This document shows, piece after piece, positions 41,204 to 50,148 of a stretch of DNA of 64,000 bases (its first letter is position 1; the number at the start of each line of letters is the position of its first letter). The translations under genes were made by a program, and so were the position numbers. Source of the DNA: Sporocytophaga sp. GTDB lineage: Bacteria > Bacteroidota > Bacteroidia > Cytophagales > Cytophagaceae. The DNA is taken from NCBI GenBank assembly GCA_024707265.1, contig JANQAB010000006.1, positions 315,001 through 379,000 on the forward strand, in the 5' to 3' direction. The notes under the pieces were generated by a model. The model worked only from the letters and a program-made list of their open reading frames with translations. It did not search any database and was not told the origin of the DNA.

Positions 41204-44200
41204 ATGAATAAGCTATTACTCACATTATTCCTCTATTCCGCCTTTATAACAGGACTTATAGCTCAAAACAATGTCGAAACGGTGTTGCAAAAAGGACATT
41301 TTGCATCTATTAAGTGCATTGATATTGATTCGGAGGGGACATTGCTGGCCACCGGAAGCAAGGACAAAACAGCCAAAATATGGGATATCAATTCAGGAAG
41401 GGAAATAAGAAGTTTTGTAGGACACACACATTCTATCTCCCGGGTCCGCTTCAGCAATGACAGTAAATACCTTGTAACCAGCAGTATTGATGGCACCGCA
41501 AAAGTATGGGAAGTAGCAACTGGCAAATTCATTTTCTCCACCCCGGCTTCTGACAAGGTTTTAACCGATGCTGTATTTTCTCCGGACGGGAAATTGCTGC
41601 TTACTTCAGGTTATGCAGATGTAGTATCTGTTTATGACTTTCCTGCAGGAAATCTGGTAAAAACAATAGAAACCAATCCTGATCAGGGCCTTGGACTTGG
41701 AGTACATATTCAGTTCAGCAAAGACGGAAAGTTTTGTGCCATCGGAGAAGACAACCGTACTACGAAAGTTTATGCAACTTCAGACTGGTCTTTGTTGCAC
41801 ACGCTTAAGCCGGAACAAGGGTGGTGCGGAGGATGCGGCACTTATAACGTCTTCACTAAAGACGGTAGCGCACTCTTAAAACTTTCTTCCAATAGTATAG
41901 CAGAAGAATACGATCTTAAAACAGGTAAGCTCCTGATGACATACGGTAGTGAATTGAAAGATGTAAAGGGAATTGACCTGAGCAACAATGATCGTTTTAT
42001 TCTCACCGCTGCGAAAAAAAATGCTTTCGTCTTTAAACGCGGAGAAAAAGATTCAATAGCTTTTTTCCCCGCTCCGGATAATCATGAAATTACCGCAGCT
42101 GCCATGGGCAAAGGCAATGAATCTGTTTTTATCGCTTCTGATAATAACGTTGTTACTGAATACAATAAAATAACCGGAAAGAAGATCAAAACCTTTAAAG
42201 GCTTGCTGAATGAAAATGATGACAATGACATGGGCTACGACCCCAATAGTTATTGGCATTCTCATATTACCAAATACCTCAGACTAAAGAACAAGGTTAT
42301 ACTCCTCCCTAACGGAAAAGAGATTATAAGGACGAAGTCAGGAAAAGAAGTAAAAGTCTGGGATATTGCTACTGGTATCCCTCAAACAAAATTCTCTGAT
42401 CATGCTAAGCCTGTTATCTCACTCGATATTACAAAAGACGGCAAGACGATTGTCTCCGGGGATTCCAAAGGAGGTTTAAAAATCTGGTCGTTGGATAAAG
42501 GACAAAAATTATTTGATTTGAAAGGCCATAACGACCCTGTATTTGATGTAAAGTTTAGTCCTGACGAAACAACCATTACCACCACCGGATGGGATGCCAC
42601 TATCAATGTTTTTGATTCGAAAAACGGAAACCTTGTTAACCGTATTGATCTTAACAACAACTCTGCGTATACTTTCTCCTATACACCAGATGGTTTATAT
42701 CTGGTGCTTGCCAGACTCGACAAGACCCTTGAACTGTTTGAGCCTGATTCTAAAACAAGAGTAAAATCATTCATTGGTCATACCGATGTCGTTTCATCTG
42801 TTACTTTCCATCCCACTCAGCCGAATATCATGATGAGCAGCTCATGGGACGGCACCACAAGGATATGGGATATCAAAACAGGATTGATGGTAAAAAAGCT
42901 TAACGGGATTCACTCCCCTGTTCATGCAGCTTTGTTTACTCCCGATGGCTCACAGGTAATTACTGCAGGAGATGACAGAATCATCAGGATTTGGGACTGG
43001 CAAAACGGTAAAATCCTGAAGCAACTGGAAGGGCATAAAGCAGAGATCAGCAATCTCGCTCTTAGCTCTGATGGCAGGATGCTGCTTAGCTCATCACTGG
43101 ATGGATCCGTAAAATTCTGGAACCTTGATAAAGGCCATGAGTTTTTCGAGCATATATACATCAGGAACAAAGACTGGATGGTACTGACCAAAGAAGGCTA
43201 TTTCAATGGTACTTCAGGAGCTATGGATTATGTTCACTTTGTAAAAGGAACTCAGTTATATTCTACCGAACAGCTGATTGAGAAATTCTATAAGCCAGAC
43301 CTACTGCCTTCTCTGTTTAACAACCGGGGCACAGGGATGCACAAAAGTGTGGATGATTTCTTAAAGAACACTCCGCCTCCGGCAGTAAAAATAACTGCTT
43401 TGAAAACAGAAGGAAAAGCTGAAGCGGAAGTATACATTAAAGTCACAGATAACGGAGGAGGGGCAGATGAAATTAAAGTGCTGCATAACGGCAAGAGAAT
43501 ATCTTTTGGCAACATTAAAAACCTGCCTAATAAAAAAGGGGAACATGTCGTATTAAAGGAAACCGTATCCCTGGTTCACGGAGTGAATATTTTTGAAGCA
43601 AGCGCTTTCAGCAAAGACCGCATTGAATCTTCTGCATCTTATTCAGAGTTACATTCCGAATCAGGTGAGCTTGCCAGTACCTGTCATATACTTGCTATAG
43701 GAATAGATAAATATAAAAATCCATCCATGACACTCACCTTTGCAAGAGAAGATGCTGAAGCCATTACTGAAATGCTGAAAAAAAGAAGTCAGAAGATGTT
43801 TAAGAAAATTGAAGTTACCTCATTGTATGATGAGGAAGCTACGAAGGCCAACATCATGAAGAAGCTGACTGAACTAGCCAAAAACATTCAGAAGAATGAC
43901 GTTTTCATATTTTATTATGCCGGCCACGGAAGCATGACTGAAGAGCAATTTTTCTTTATCCCGTCTGAATGTACACGGTTATATGAAAAGAACACGCTGG
44001 CAAAAGATGCTATAGAAGCTTCCGAACTACAGCAGAAATTCAGAGAGATCAAAGCTCTTAAACAAATCATCATTATGGATGCCTGTCACTCGGGCGGATC
44101 CATAGAGTTTCTTGCATCAAGAGGAGGTATTGAAGAAAAAGCCATTGCTCAATTAGCAAGGAGTTCAGGAATACATGTACTGGCTTCTGCAGGAAGCAAT

Positions 44201-44431
44201 GAAACAGCAATAGAAGTAAGTGAACTGGGACATGGATTGTTTACTTATATCTTACTTAATGCCTTGAAAGGTGAAGCTGACGGAGCCCCCAAAGATGGAA
44301 AAGTTACGGTATATGAACTAAAGTCTTTCCTTGATGATCAGATTCCGGAAATGAATAAAAAGTATCATGGAAAATCTCAATATCCATATACCTTTTCCAA
44401 GGGGCATGATTTTCCTATTGTTATAGAGTAA
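41204..44431 (+). CDS. Exported WD40-repeat protein with caspase (C14) domain
   Basis: 1075 residues. Signal peptide 1-20 (ending GLIAQ). About 30-640 holds a run of WD40 repeats, several with the GH...WD signature (for example GHTHSISRVRFSNDSKYLVTSS and GHNDPVFDVKFSPDE), enough for one or two beta-propellers. A linker with an Ig-like strand set (about 720-830) leads to a caspase-like domain (about 830-1075). The catalytic dyad is visible: His908 in YYAGHGSM and Cys961 in DACHSGG. Bacterial WD40-caspases usually lack export signals, so a signal peptide here places the protease in the envelope. Likely specificity is after basic residues, as in other prokaryotic orthocaspases (inference). The gene stands alone and ends in a strong hairpin. 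Confidence 0.93.
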   Translation: MNKLLLTLFLYSAFITGLIAQNNVETVLQKGHFASIKCIDIDSEGTLLATGSKDKTAKIWDINSGREIRSFVGHTHSISRVRFSNDSKYLVTSSIDGTAKVWEVATGKFIFSTPASDKVLTDAVFSPDGKLLLTSGYADVVSVYDFPAGNLVKTIETNPDQGLGLGVHIQFSKDGKFCAIGEDNRTTKVYATSDWSLLHTLKPEQGWCGGCGTYNVFTKDGSALLKLSSNSIAEEYDLKTGKLLMTYGSELKDVKGIDLSNNDRFILTAAKKNAFVFKRGEKDSIAFFPAPDNHEITAAAMGKGNESVFIASDNNVVTEYNKITGKKIKTFKGLLNENDDNDMGYDPNSYWHSHITKYLRLKNKVILLPNGKEIIRTKSGKEVKVWDIATGIPQTKFSDHAKPVISLDITKDGKTIVSGDSKGGLKIWSLDKGQKLFDLKGHNDPVFDVKFSPDETTITTTGWDATINVFDSKNGNLVNRIDLNNNSAYTFSYTPDGLYLVLARLDKTLELFEPDSKTRVKSFIGHTDVVSSVTFHPTQPNIMMSSSWDGTTRIWDIKTGLMVKKLNGIHSPVHAALFTPDGSQVITAGDDRIIRIWDWQNGKILKQLEGHKAEISNLALSSDGRMLLSSSLDGSVKFWNLDKGHEFFEHIYIRNKDWMVLTKEGYFNGTSGAMDYVHFVKGTQLYSTEQLIEKFYKPDLLPSLFNNRGTGMHKSVDDFLKNTPPPAVKITALKTEGKAEAEVYIKVTDNGGGADEIKVLHNGKRISFGNIKNLPNKKGEHVVLKETVSLVHGVNIFEASAFSKDRIESSASYSELHSESGELASTCHILAIGIDKYKNPSMTLTFAREDAEAITEMLKKRSQKMFKKIEVTSLYDEEATKANIMKKLTELAKNIQKNDVFIFYYAGHGSMTEEQFFFIPSECTRLYEKNTLAKDAIEASELQQKFREIKALKQIIIMDACHSGGSIEFLASRGGIEEKAIAQLARSSGIHVLASAGSNETAIEVSELGHGLFTYILLNALKGEADGAPKDGKVTVYELKSFLDDQIPEMNKKYHGKSQYPYTFSKGHDFPIVIE

Positions 44432-44443
44432 ATATCAGATATT

Positions 44444-44478
44444 TATTGATGCCATCGCTTGAAGCGACGGCATCAATA
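44444..44478 (+). terminator. Long hairpin after the WD40-caspase gene
   Basis: tattgatgcc-a-tcgctt pairs with gaagcga-c-ggcatcaata: about 16 bp with one A-C mismatch and a minimal loop, 12 bp past the stop codon. No T run follows, so it may be a processing or Rho-assisted end. Confidence 0.6.
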
Positions 44479-44576
44479 GGCCTCCCATAACTCACTCATT
44501 TATAACAAACAACCCCACATAACAAAACCTACTATCATGGTCTGCAGTTACTCCTAATAGGGACTGTGGGGATGAT

Positions 44577-45155
44577 ATGATCAAAAAGTTTATAAACATT
44601 GCTGCGCTTTATCTTTTACTTTCTGCAGGTAAGCCTTCCGGAAGTTTATCATCAAAGGATTGTTGCGCTCCCAGCCTTTGGGATGAAGTGTTAATTATCG
44701 ATACACTAAAAATCGGAACAATACCCGCCTATACAGATACCCTTACTCTGCTTTCCGGACTGGGCAAACCGGAGAAAACAAGCGTGTGTGGTGCATCAGG
44801 ATTATACAGACCTGAAAAGTTTCCTTTATCCAATCCTATCTACATGTGGTCGTATAAGGGAATTGACTTCCTGGTAAATGGAGATAAAGTAAATCTGAAG
44901 CTTGTCCGGTTTACCGAAGCACCTTCGACACTAAGGCTTACCTACCCCTCTATAACTTTGTGTCATGCAACAAGACTTGAAGATGTTAAAAACGTATTTC
45001 CGGTTTCTGTAAGGGTTTCTTATGACTACTTTGATCCGGAAAGAAAGGAAACGTTCAGATTGGTAAGGATCAATCCAAGAGAAGCATGGACAGATGAGTG
45101 GATTCTCAGATTTAAAGGAAACAAATTATATGAAGTTGAATTCTGGACACCTTGA
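44577..45155 (+). CDS. Hypothetical secreted protein
   Basis: 192 residues. A hydrophobic N-terminus (IKKFINIAALYLLLSAG) serves as signal peptide; Cys residues at about 29-30 (KDCCAP) follow it. The remainder is beta-rich, with YMWSYKGIDFLVNGDKVNLKLVRF and a C-terminal DEWILRFKGNKLYEVEFWTP. I recognise no family. It is 145 bp downstream of the WD40-caspase gene on the same strand but separated by the hairpin. Convergent with the CopZ-like gene. Confidence 0.6.
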   Translation: MIKKFINIAALYLLLSAGKPSGSLSSKDCCAPSLWDEVLIIDTLKIGTIPAYTDTLTLLSGLGKPEKTSVCGASGLYRPEKFPLSNPIYMWSYKGIDFLVNGDKVNLKLVRFTEAPSTLRLTYPSITLCHATRLEDVKNVFPVSVRVSYDYFDPERKETFRLVRINPREAWTDEWILRFKGNKLYEVEFWTP

Positions 45156-45177
45156 TTGACGTCCGGATGCTCTGTGC

Positions 45178-45209
45178 CTTCTCTTTAGCATAAAATAATA
45201 CAAGAGAAG
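45178..45209. terminator. Hairpin between convergent genes
   Basis: cttctctt / aagagaag with a 16-base loop, extended by tgtg / caca across a bulge, lies between the convergent hypothetical gene and the CopZ-like gene. It may end transcripts from both sides, but there is no clear T run. Confidence 0.4.
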
Positions 45210-45230
45210 ACACAAAGATTCACAGAAGAT

Positions 45231-45437
45231 TTAAGAAACGATTTTATACCCAGCCTTATCGAGTGTTTTTTGTACGATCTCCTGAGAAATATCATCACCC
45301 TTAACTGTCAGAATTTTATCGCTGGAGTTGGTATCAACACTCCATTCTTTTATTTCAGAGGCTTCGTTTAGAGCTTTACCAGCCTTTTCAACACAAGCTC
45401 CGCATTTGATATTTGTTTTAAATTGAAGAGTTTCCAT
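45231..45437 (-). CDS. CopZ-like copper chaperone (HMA domain)
   Basis: 68 residues, a single heavy-metal-associated domain. The metal motif is KCGAC with Cys12 and Cys15. The C-terminal segment VQKTLDKAGYKI is typical. Cytosolic by the absence of a signal. It is likely to ferry Cu(I) to the CopA ATPase encoded 85 bp upstream on the same strand, and the two are probably one operon. Confidence 0.85.
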   Translation of the reverse strand: METLQFKTNIKCGACVEKAGKALNEASEIKEWSVDTNSSDKILTVKGDDISQEIVQKTLDKAGYKIVS

Positions 45438-45522
45438 GACCTACTATGTTATTTATTTCTATAAAATTAATGCTAATGTGTACTTCTGTTCTTATATAAT
45501 TTTAAATTTTATTTACAATTTA

Positions 45523-47740
45523 TTATAGCCTTACCGTTTTTAATCTAAGGCTGTTTAAGACCACCGACACACTGCTTAAAGCCATCGCCAGTCCAGCAAG
45601 CATAGGACTAAGGAGAAAACCGTTAACAGGATACAATACTCCGGCCGCAAGAGGGATTCCTATCAGGTTATAAATAAAGGCCCAGAAAAGGTTCTGACGA
45701 ATTGTATTCACAGTAAATTTACTTAGCTTGAAGCTTTCCGGAATCAATCTTAAATCAGAAGACATTAGAGTAATCTTTGCCACATCCATTGCAATGTCTG
45801 ACCCTTGAGCCATGGCAATACTAACATCTGCGAATGCCAGCGCTTCAGCATCATTCACCCCGTCTCCCGCCATAGCGACTACTTTCCCTTGCTTCTTCAA
45901 TTCATTTACAAAGTTTGCTTTATCAGATGGCAGTACTTCTGCTTTATATTTTTCAATACCTGTTTTGTTTGCTATGGCTTCTGCTGTCTGCGCTGTATCA
46001 CCCGTAAGCATATAGATATCAATACCAAGATCCTTAATTTTTTGTATCGCTTCGTAAGAACCTTGCTTCACTTCATCTGCAACTGCTATAAGTGCCAATA
46101 CATCTTTATTCTGAACTAAATAAATCAATGTTTTTGCTTCCGAGCTAAATTGATTGGATATACGCTCCATTTCAGATGATAACTCAGCCTTGATATCGTT
46201 CTTAACAAAATTGCGACTACCTAAATAGTATGTATTGCCATTGTACAGAGCTTTAACTCCTTTCCCCGTCTGACTTTCAAAATCATCTAAAGGCACTTCA
46301 TTAACATTTCTTTCCTTATAATATTGAACTACTGCTTCTGCCAGTGGATGGCCTGATTTACGCTCTGCGGTTAAAATGATTCCTTCCAGTAATGGCTTAT
46401 TATCAACATTCTCCTTCCAATAAACATCTGTCACCCTGGGTTTTCCCATGGTGATGGTACCTGTTTTATCCAATATAAGCACCTGTGTTTTCTTAGCAAA
46501 TTCAAGACTTTCAGCATCTCTGATAAGAATGCCTTTTTCAGCGCCTTTACCTATTCCAACCATTATTGCTGTAGGTGTTGCCAGTCCAAGCGCACACGGA
46601 CAAGCGATTACAAGTACAGTGATCATTGCCAGTAAAGCATGGGTAAAACTATTCTCTCCTTCTCCCACTATAAACCACACCATGAAAGTAACAACAGCAA
46701 TACCTATAACAATCGGTACAAATATGCCTGCCATCTTATCGGCTAGCTTCTGAACAGGAGCTTTTGATCCCTGCGCTTCCTGAACCGTTTTAATAATACC
46801 CGCAAGCAAAGTTTCTGAACCGACTTTCTCTGCTTTCATTGTAAAGCTTCCCTTCTGGTTCAAAGTACCCGCAAACACCTTTGCTCCGATTATTTTTTCC
46901 GAAGGAATAGATTCACCTGTTATTGTGCTTTCATCAACAAATGAATTTCCAGAGATAACAAGTCCGTCTACCGGAATTTTTTTCTCCTGAACGAATAACA
47001 ATCTCATCCCCTTTTAAGACCTCCTCTATCTTTAATTCAATTTCAGAACCACCTCTGATAACCCTTACAGTCTTAGGTTGTAGTCCCATTAGCTTTTTGA
47101 TAGCACTTCCGGTTTTCTGCTTAGCCCGTTCTTCAAGCATTCGCCCTAACAAGATAAAGGCAATCACCACGGCTGCAGCTTCAAAATAGACATCGGGATG
47201 AACGCCCTGTTTTAACAGGACTTCCGGAAATAATGTATTGAATGTACTGAAAGCAAATGCAATACCGGTGCTTAATGCAACCAGGGTATCCATATTGGTC
47301 TGACCATGTTTCAGCAATCGAAAAGCATTCACAAAAAACTGTTTACCAAAAATCAGAATAACCGGAGCAGACAACAACAGCATGATCTGATTGGCATATT
47401 GAGCCATGTGATAAAACATGCCTATCACTACTACAGGAAGGGCAAAAGCAAGGGATAGAAAAGCGTTTGTTTTAAGCTTTTTAAAATGAGCAGACTGATC
47501 AGCTTCAGGAGTTTTATTCTCTTCCTCTCCCAGTATCAGGTCATAGCCAACAGACTGAACAGCTTCTTTTAACTTCGCTACAGGAAACGAATTATCATAA
47601 GTAACCTGAGCAGTAGACCCGGCATAATTTACGTTAACATCCTTGACCTCCGGAATGGATTTTAGAATCGACTCCACACTTACAGCGCATGAAGCACAGC
47701 TCAGGCCTTCTACAGGAAAAATTTTCTTTATAGTACTCAT
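45523..47740 (-). CDS. copA: Copper-translocating P-type ATPase CopA, frameshifted in A7 run
   Basis: P1B-type ATPase exporting Cu(I). The first frame (ATG 47740) carries one HMA domain with GLSCASC (Cys15, Cys18), four hydrophobic segments and the start of the actuator domain, then runs out after RSGEKNSGRR. One A fewer in the run (T at 46977-46983) gives [30 protein letters not shown], and the rest follows to 45523: TGES actuator, ACPCALGLATPT metal site in TM6, DKTGTIT phosphorylation site, SGHPLAEA, and AGDGVNDAEAL. Restored length is about 738 residues. As given, a 268-residue product would hold HMA plus four membrane helices only; E. coli copA makes a short chaperone by programmed frameshift, but at a different place. 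Confidence 0.92.
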
Positions 47741-47852
47741 AATAATACGTCTGCTAAGTTTACGAAGGAAGCAAATCCTCCTTACCCCAGCAAATTAACA
47801 ATTAAATGGTCTGAATTGGCTTACAGAATTACGAGAAAGAGTTGTAGATAAG

Positions 47853-47933
47853 AGCGGAAGGCTAAAAGCTTAAGGCGGAAAGCGAAGAGGGGCTAAAAAA
47901 CTTTCAGCCTTCAGCTTTAGGCTTTTCGCTTTT
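47853..47933 (-). repeat. Heptad-phased inverted repeat abutting the HMA-AraC stop codon
   Basis: Arms about 47853-47880 and 47901-47933 pair imperfectly. The right arm begins within the stop codon of the AraC-type gene and reads, on the minus strand, AAAGCGA AAAGCCT AAAGCTG AAGGCTG AAAGTTT. This is exact 7-base phasing. It shares TTAAAAGCGAAAAGC with the element at 20244-20299. Likely an mRNA 3'-end hairpin. Confidence 0.6.
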
Positions 47934-48495
47934 AAATCCCATCAAGTGGCTTGCGCTGATGCGTTTTAAGCTTTTTAAATTCTGAGGGAGAAAAACCTGT
48001 GATCTGTTTGAACTGGTTGCTGAGGTGTGCTACGCTGCTGTAGCCTAGTTTATATGCCAATTCACTAAGGGTTAATTCATTATAAATTAAATATTCCTTT
48101 ACCTTTTCTATCTTTTGCAGGATGATATATTTTTCTATCGTAAGATTTTCAATAGTAGAAAATAAGTTGGATAAAGTATGATAATCCTTCCCTATCTCTT
48201 TTGAAAGAAATTCAGAATAGTTGACTTCCAGTTCTCCTTCATGATGATGTATCTGGTCAATCAGGAGTGTTTTAATTTTCTCAACCAGTTTGACTTTCTT
48301 ATCTTCCAGCAATTCAAAACCATTTTCCTCCAATACCTCCTTTATTCTGGTCATATTGGGCTCATCAGGAGAATCAATAACAACTTCTCCCAGACGGATG
48401 TCTTGTACATTTATCGAAAGTTTTTCCAACTCCTCCTTAACCACTTTGATACAGCGGTTACAAACCATATTTTTGATATATAAATGATACTCCAT
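47932..48495 (-). CDS. HMA-domain AraC-family transcriptional regulator
   Basis: 187 residues. The N-terminal 65 residues form a heavy-metal-associated domain with NMVCNRC (Cys12, Cys15); the C-terminal 110 residues are an AraC DNA-binding domain with two helix-turn-helix units, the second reading LTLSELAYKLGYSSVAHLSNQFKQITGFSPSEFK. This architecture couples Cu(I) or other soft-metal binding directly to DNA binding. It lies 191 bp upstream of copA on the same strand and diverges from the exported HMA protein gene, so it is the probable regulator of this copper locus. Confidence 0.85.
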   Translation of the reverse strand: MEYHLYIKNMVCNRCIKVVKEELEKLSINVQDIRLGEVVIDSPDEPNMTRIKEVLEENGFELLEDKKVKLVEKIKTLLIDQIHHHEGELEVNYSEFLSKEIGKDYHTLSNLFSTIENLTIEKYIILQKIEKVKEYLIYNELTLSELAYKLGYSSVAHLSNQFKQITGFSPSEFKKLKTHQRKPLDGI

Positions 48496-48517
48496 AAGTC
48501 TTTATATTCTTTAACAA

Positions 48518-48536
48518 AATAAAGGATCACTTTATT
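48518..48536. promoter_or_regulatory. Perfect dyad in the divergent copper-locus promoter region
   Basis: aataaag-gatca-ctttatt, a 7-bp perfect inverted repeat with a 5-base centre, 23 bp upstream of the HMA-AraC start, within a 178-bp divergent intergenic region. Its position suits an operator, perhaps for autoregulation. AraC proteins more often use direct repeats, so another factor is possible. Confidence 0.33.
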
Positions 48537-48673
48537 ACTTCACAAATCTTTTGAAAGAAAGCTTTGTAATGATATGTATTAGATCAATATTTTTCCTTAA
48601 TTACAGGCAAATAATGCAGATGTATAAGTTTTACAACAAAGTTGAATTTTAGGCGTTTCCACTTTATTCCCTT

Positions 48674-49183
48674 ATGAAAACAAAACTCCTCATATTGACT
48701 TTTTTAATATTTTGTGGTTTCTCTTCTATTGCCCAATTCAAATCGGCCAAGATAGGAATTGATGGTCTTACCTGCTCCATGTGCTCCAATAGCGTTGAAA
48801 AGCTTTTACTCCAACTGAATTTTGTAGAGTCTGTAAAAATGGATCTGAACACTAATGAAGCCATTGTGTTCTTTCACAAGAAATATAAAACAGACTTTAA
48901 AAAAGTTAGTCAAAAAATCTATGACTCAGGGTTTTCTGTCAGAGAAATTTCAACATCCCTGAATTTTGACACTATTAATCTTGAAGGAAATGCCTTTCAG
49001 ATTAATGGAGATAAATTTTACATTTTGGGTGAAGAAAGGTCCAAACTTTCAGGTGAAAGATCTTTCAGATTTCTTGATAAGAGTCTGATCAGCAAAAAAG
49101 AATATAGTCGTTGGTCATATTTTATTAAGGAAAATGACAAAATCCATAATGAAAAACAGAAAGCATATCACATCAGTCTATGA
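48674..49183 (+). CDS. Exported HMA-domain protein
   Basis: 169 residues. Signal peptide about 1-21 (ending SSIAQ), then an HMA domain with GLTCSMC (Cys34, Cys37), so metal binding takes place outside the cytoplasm. A C-terminal extension of about 75 residues (beta-rich, FQINGDKFYILG) has no family I know. The gene overlaps the next by four bases (ATGA), indicating translational coupling with the barrel protein. It may collect copper in the periplasm. Confidence 0.8.
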   Translation: MKTKLLILTFLIFCGFSSIAQFKSAKIGIDGLTCSMCSNSVEKLLLQLNFVESVKMDLNTNEAIVFFHKKYKTDFKKVSQKIYDSGFSVREISTSLNFDTINLEGNAFQINGDKFYILGEERSKLSGERSFRFLDKSLISKKEYSRWSYFIKENDKIHNEKQKAYHISL

Positions 49184-50148
49184 AAAAAACACTGACCTTA
49201 TTTTTTCTTGTATTTTCATTCTTCAGAGGCTATTCTCAGGAGCTTTTCCCTTATGCAGAACCGGCAAGTACCATTCCTAAAAATGTGCTTGGTATTCGTT
49301 TTTTATTTGAAGGATATAAAGAAATTCCATCTCAAAGGCAAAGAAACTGGGGCGCACTGAGGGCTATGTATGGCATTACCGGGAAAACAACAGTAATGCT
49401 GACAGCAGCAGGATCAAACCATCATATGCGTAAGTTTCCTCCAAATCTTCAGAATTTTTTTATCAATCATCACCAACGCAATTATAAACCCAATCCTTAT
49501 TTACTGGAAGGAATCAACATTTACCTGAAGCAAAGAGTGATCAGCATAGATGACTTTCAGAAACATCTCAGAGTAGCTTTATTCGGACAAGCTTGTAAAT
49601 CCTTTGTACCTCATGATGAATCAGAACCATTTCTGATGGGGGATAATTCTGGCTATGGAGGTGGTGTCATTATTACTCAACTATACAAGAGGTTTGCGAT
49701 TTCATTCACCTATGCATATGCCCATCCTTTGCTATACAAGGACAAAGAACAACAGATTACATTTCAGGCAGGAGATGCAAACAACTATGATATATCACTA
49801 GGGTACCGGCTTTATCCTTCAAAATACAGTACCTATAATGATTTGAATATAAATCTGTATGTTGAATTTGTGAATAGAAGTTATGGTGCTGCACAGATGA
49901 CTGTAAGGGATGCGCCTTACGACTTTAGTTATTTTAAAAATTTTGACAAGAACATTTACTATAGCCTTATGGATGGTAAGTATTCAGAGATAAGGCCTTC
50001 TATTCAATTGATCATGAATTCCAACAACAGAATAGATGTTGGTTGTGCTTATCAATTCTATAACAGATCTTATGCACACTTCTATCCACTTTTTTTCTTC
50101 AATATTCAGAAGTATTTTTATTTCTCAAAAAAGAAGAAAAACATCTAG
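49180..50148 (+). CDS. Outer-membrane beta-barrel-like protein coupled to HMA protein
   Basis: 322 residues with a signal peptide ending RGYSQ. The sequence alternates amphipathic strands with many aromatic residues (YDISLGYRLYPSKYSTYNDLNINLYVEF), consistent with a 12-14-strand barrel; its end, FFNIQKYFYFSKKKKN, is not a canonical terminal Phe. The segment KTTVMLTAAGSNHHMRKFPPN carries His and Met residues that could bind metal (inference). It is translationally coupled to the exported HMA protein, so copper traffic across the outer membrane is an attractive hypothesis. Its stop codon overlaps that of the opposite-strand gene in the tetramer CTAG. Confidence 0.7.
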   Translation: MKKTLTLFFLVFSFFRGYSQELFPYAEPASTIPKNVLGIRFLFEGYKEIPSQRQRNWGALRAMYGITGKTTVMLTAAGSNHHMRKFPPNLQNFFINHHQRNYKPNPYLLEGINIYLKQRVISIDDFQKHLRVALFGQACKSFVPHDESEPFLMGDNSGYGGGVIITQLYKRFAISFTYAYAHPLLYKDKEQQITFQAGDANNYDISLGYRLYPSKYSTYNDLNINLYVEFVNRSYGAAQMTVRDAPYDFSYFKNFDKNIYYSLMDGKYSEIRPSIQLIMNSNNRIDVGCAYQFYNRSYAHFYPLFFFNIQKYFYFSKKKKNI

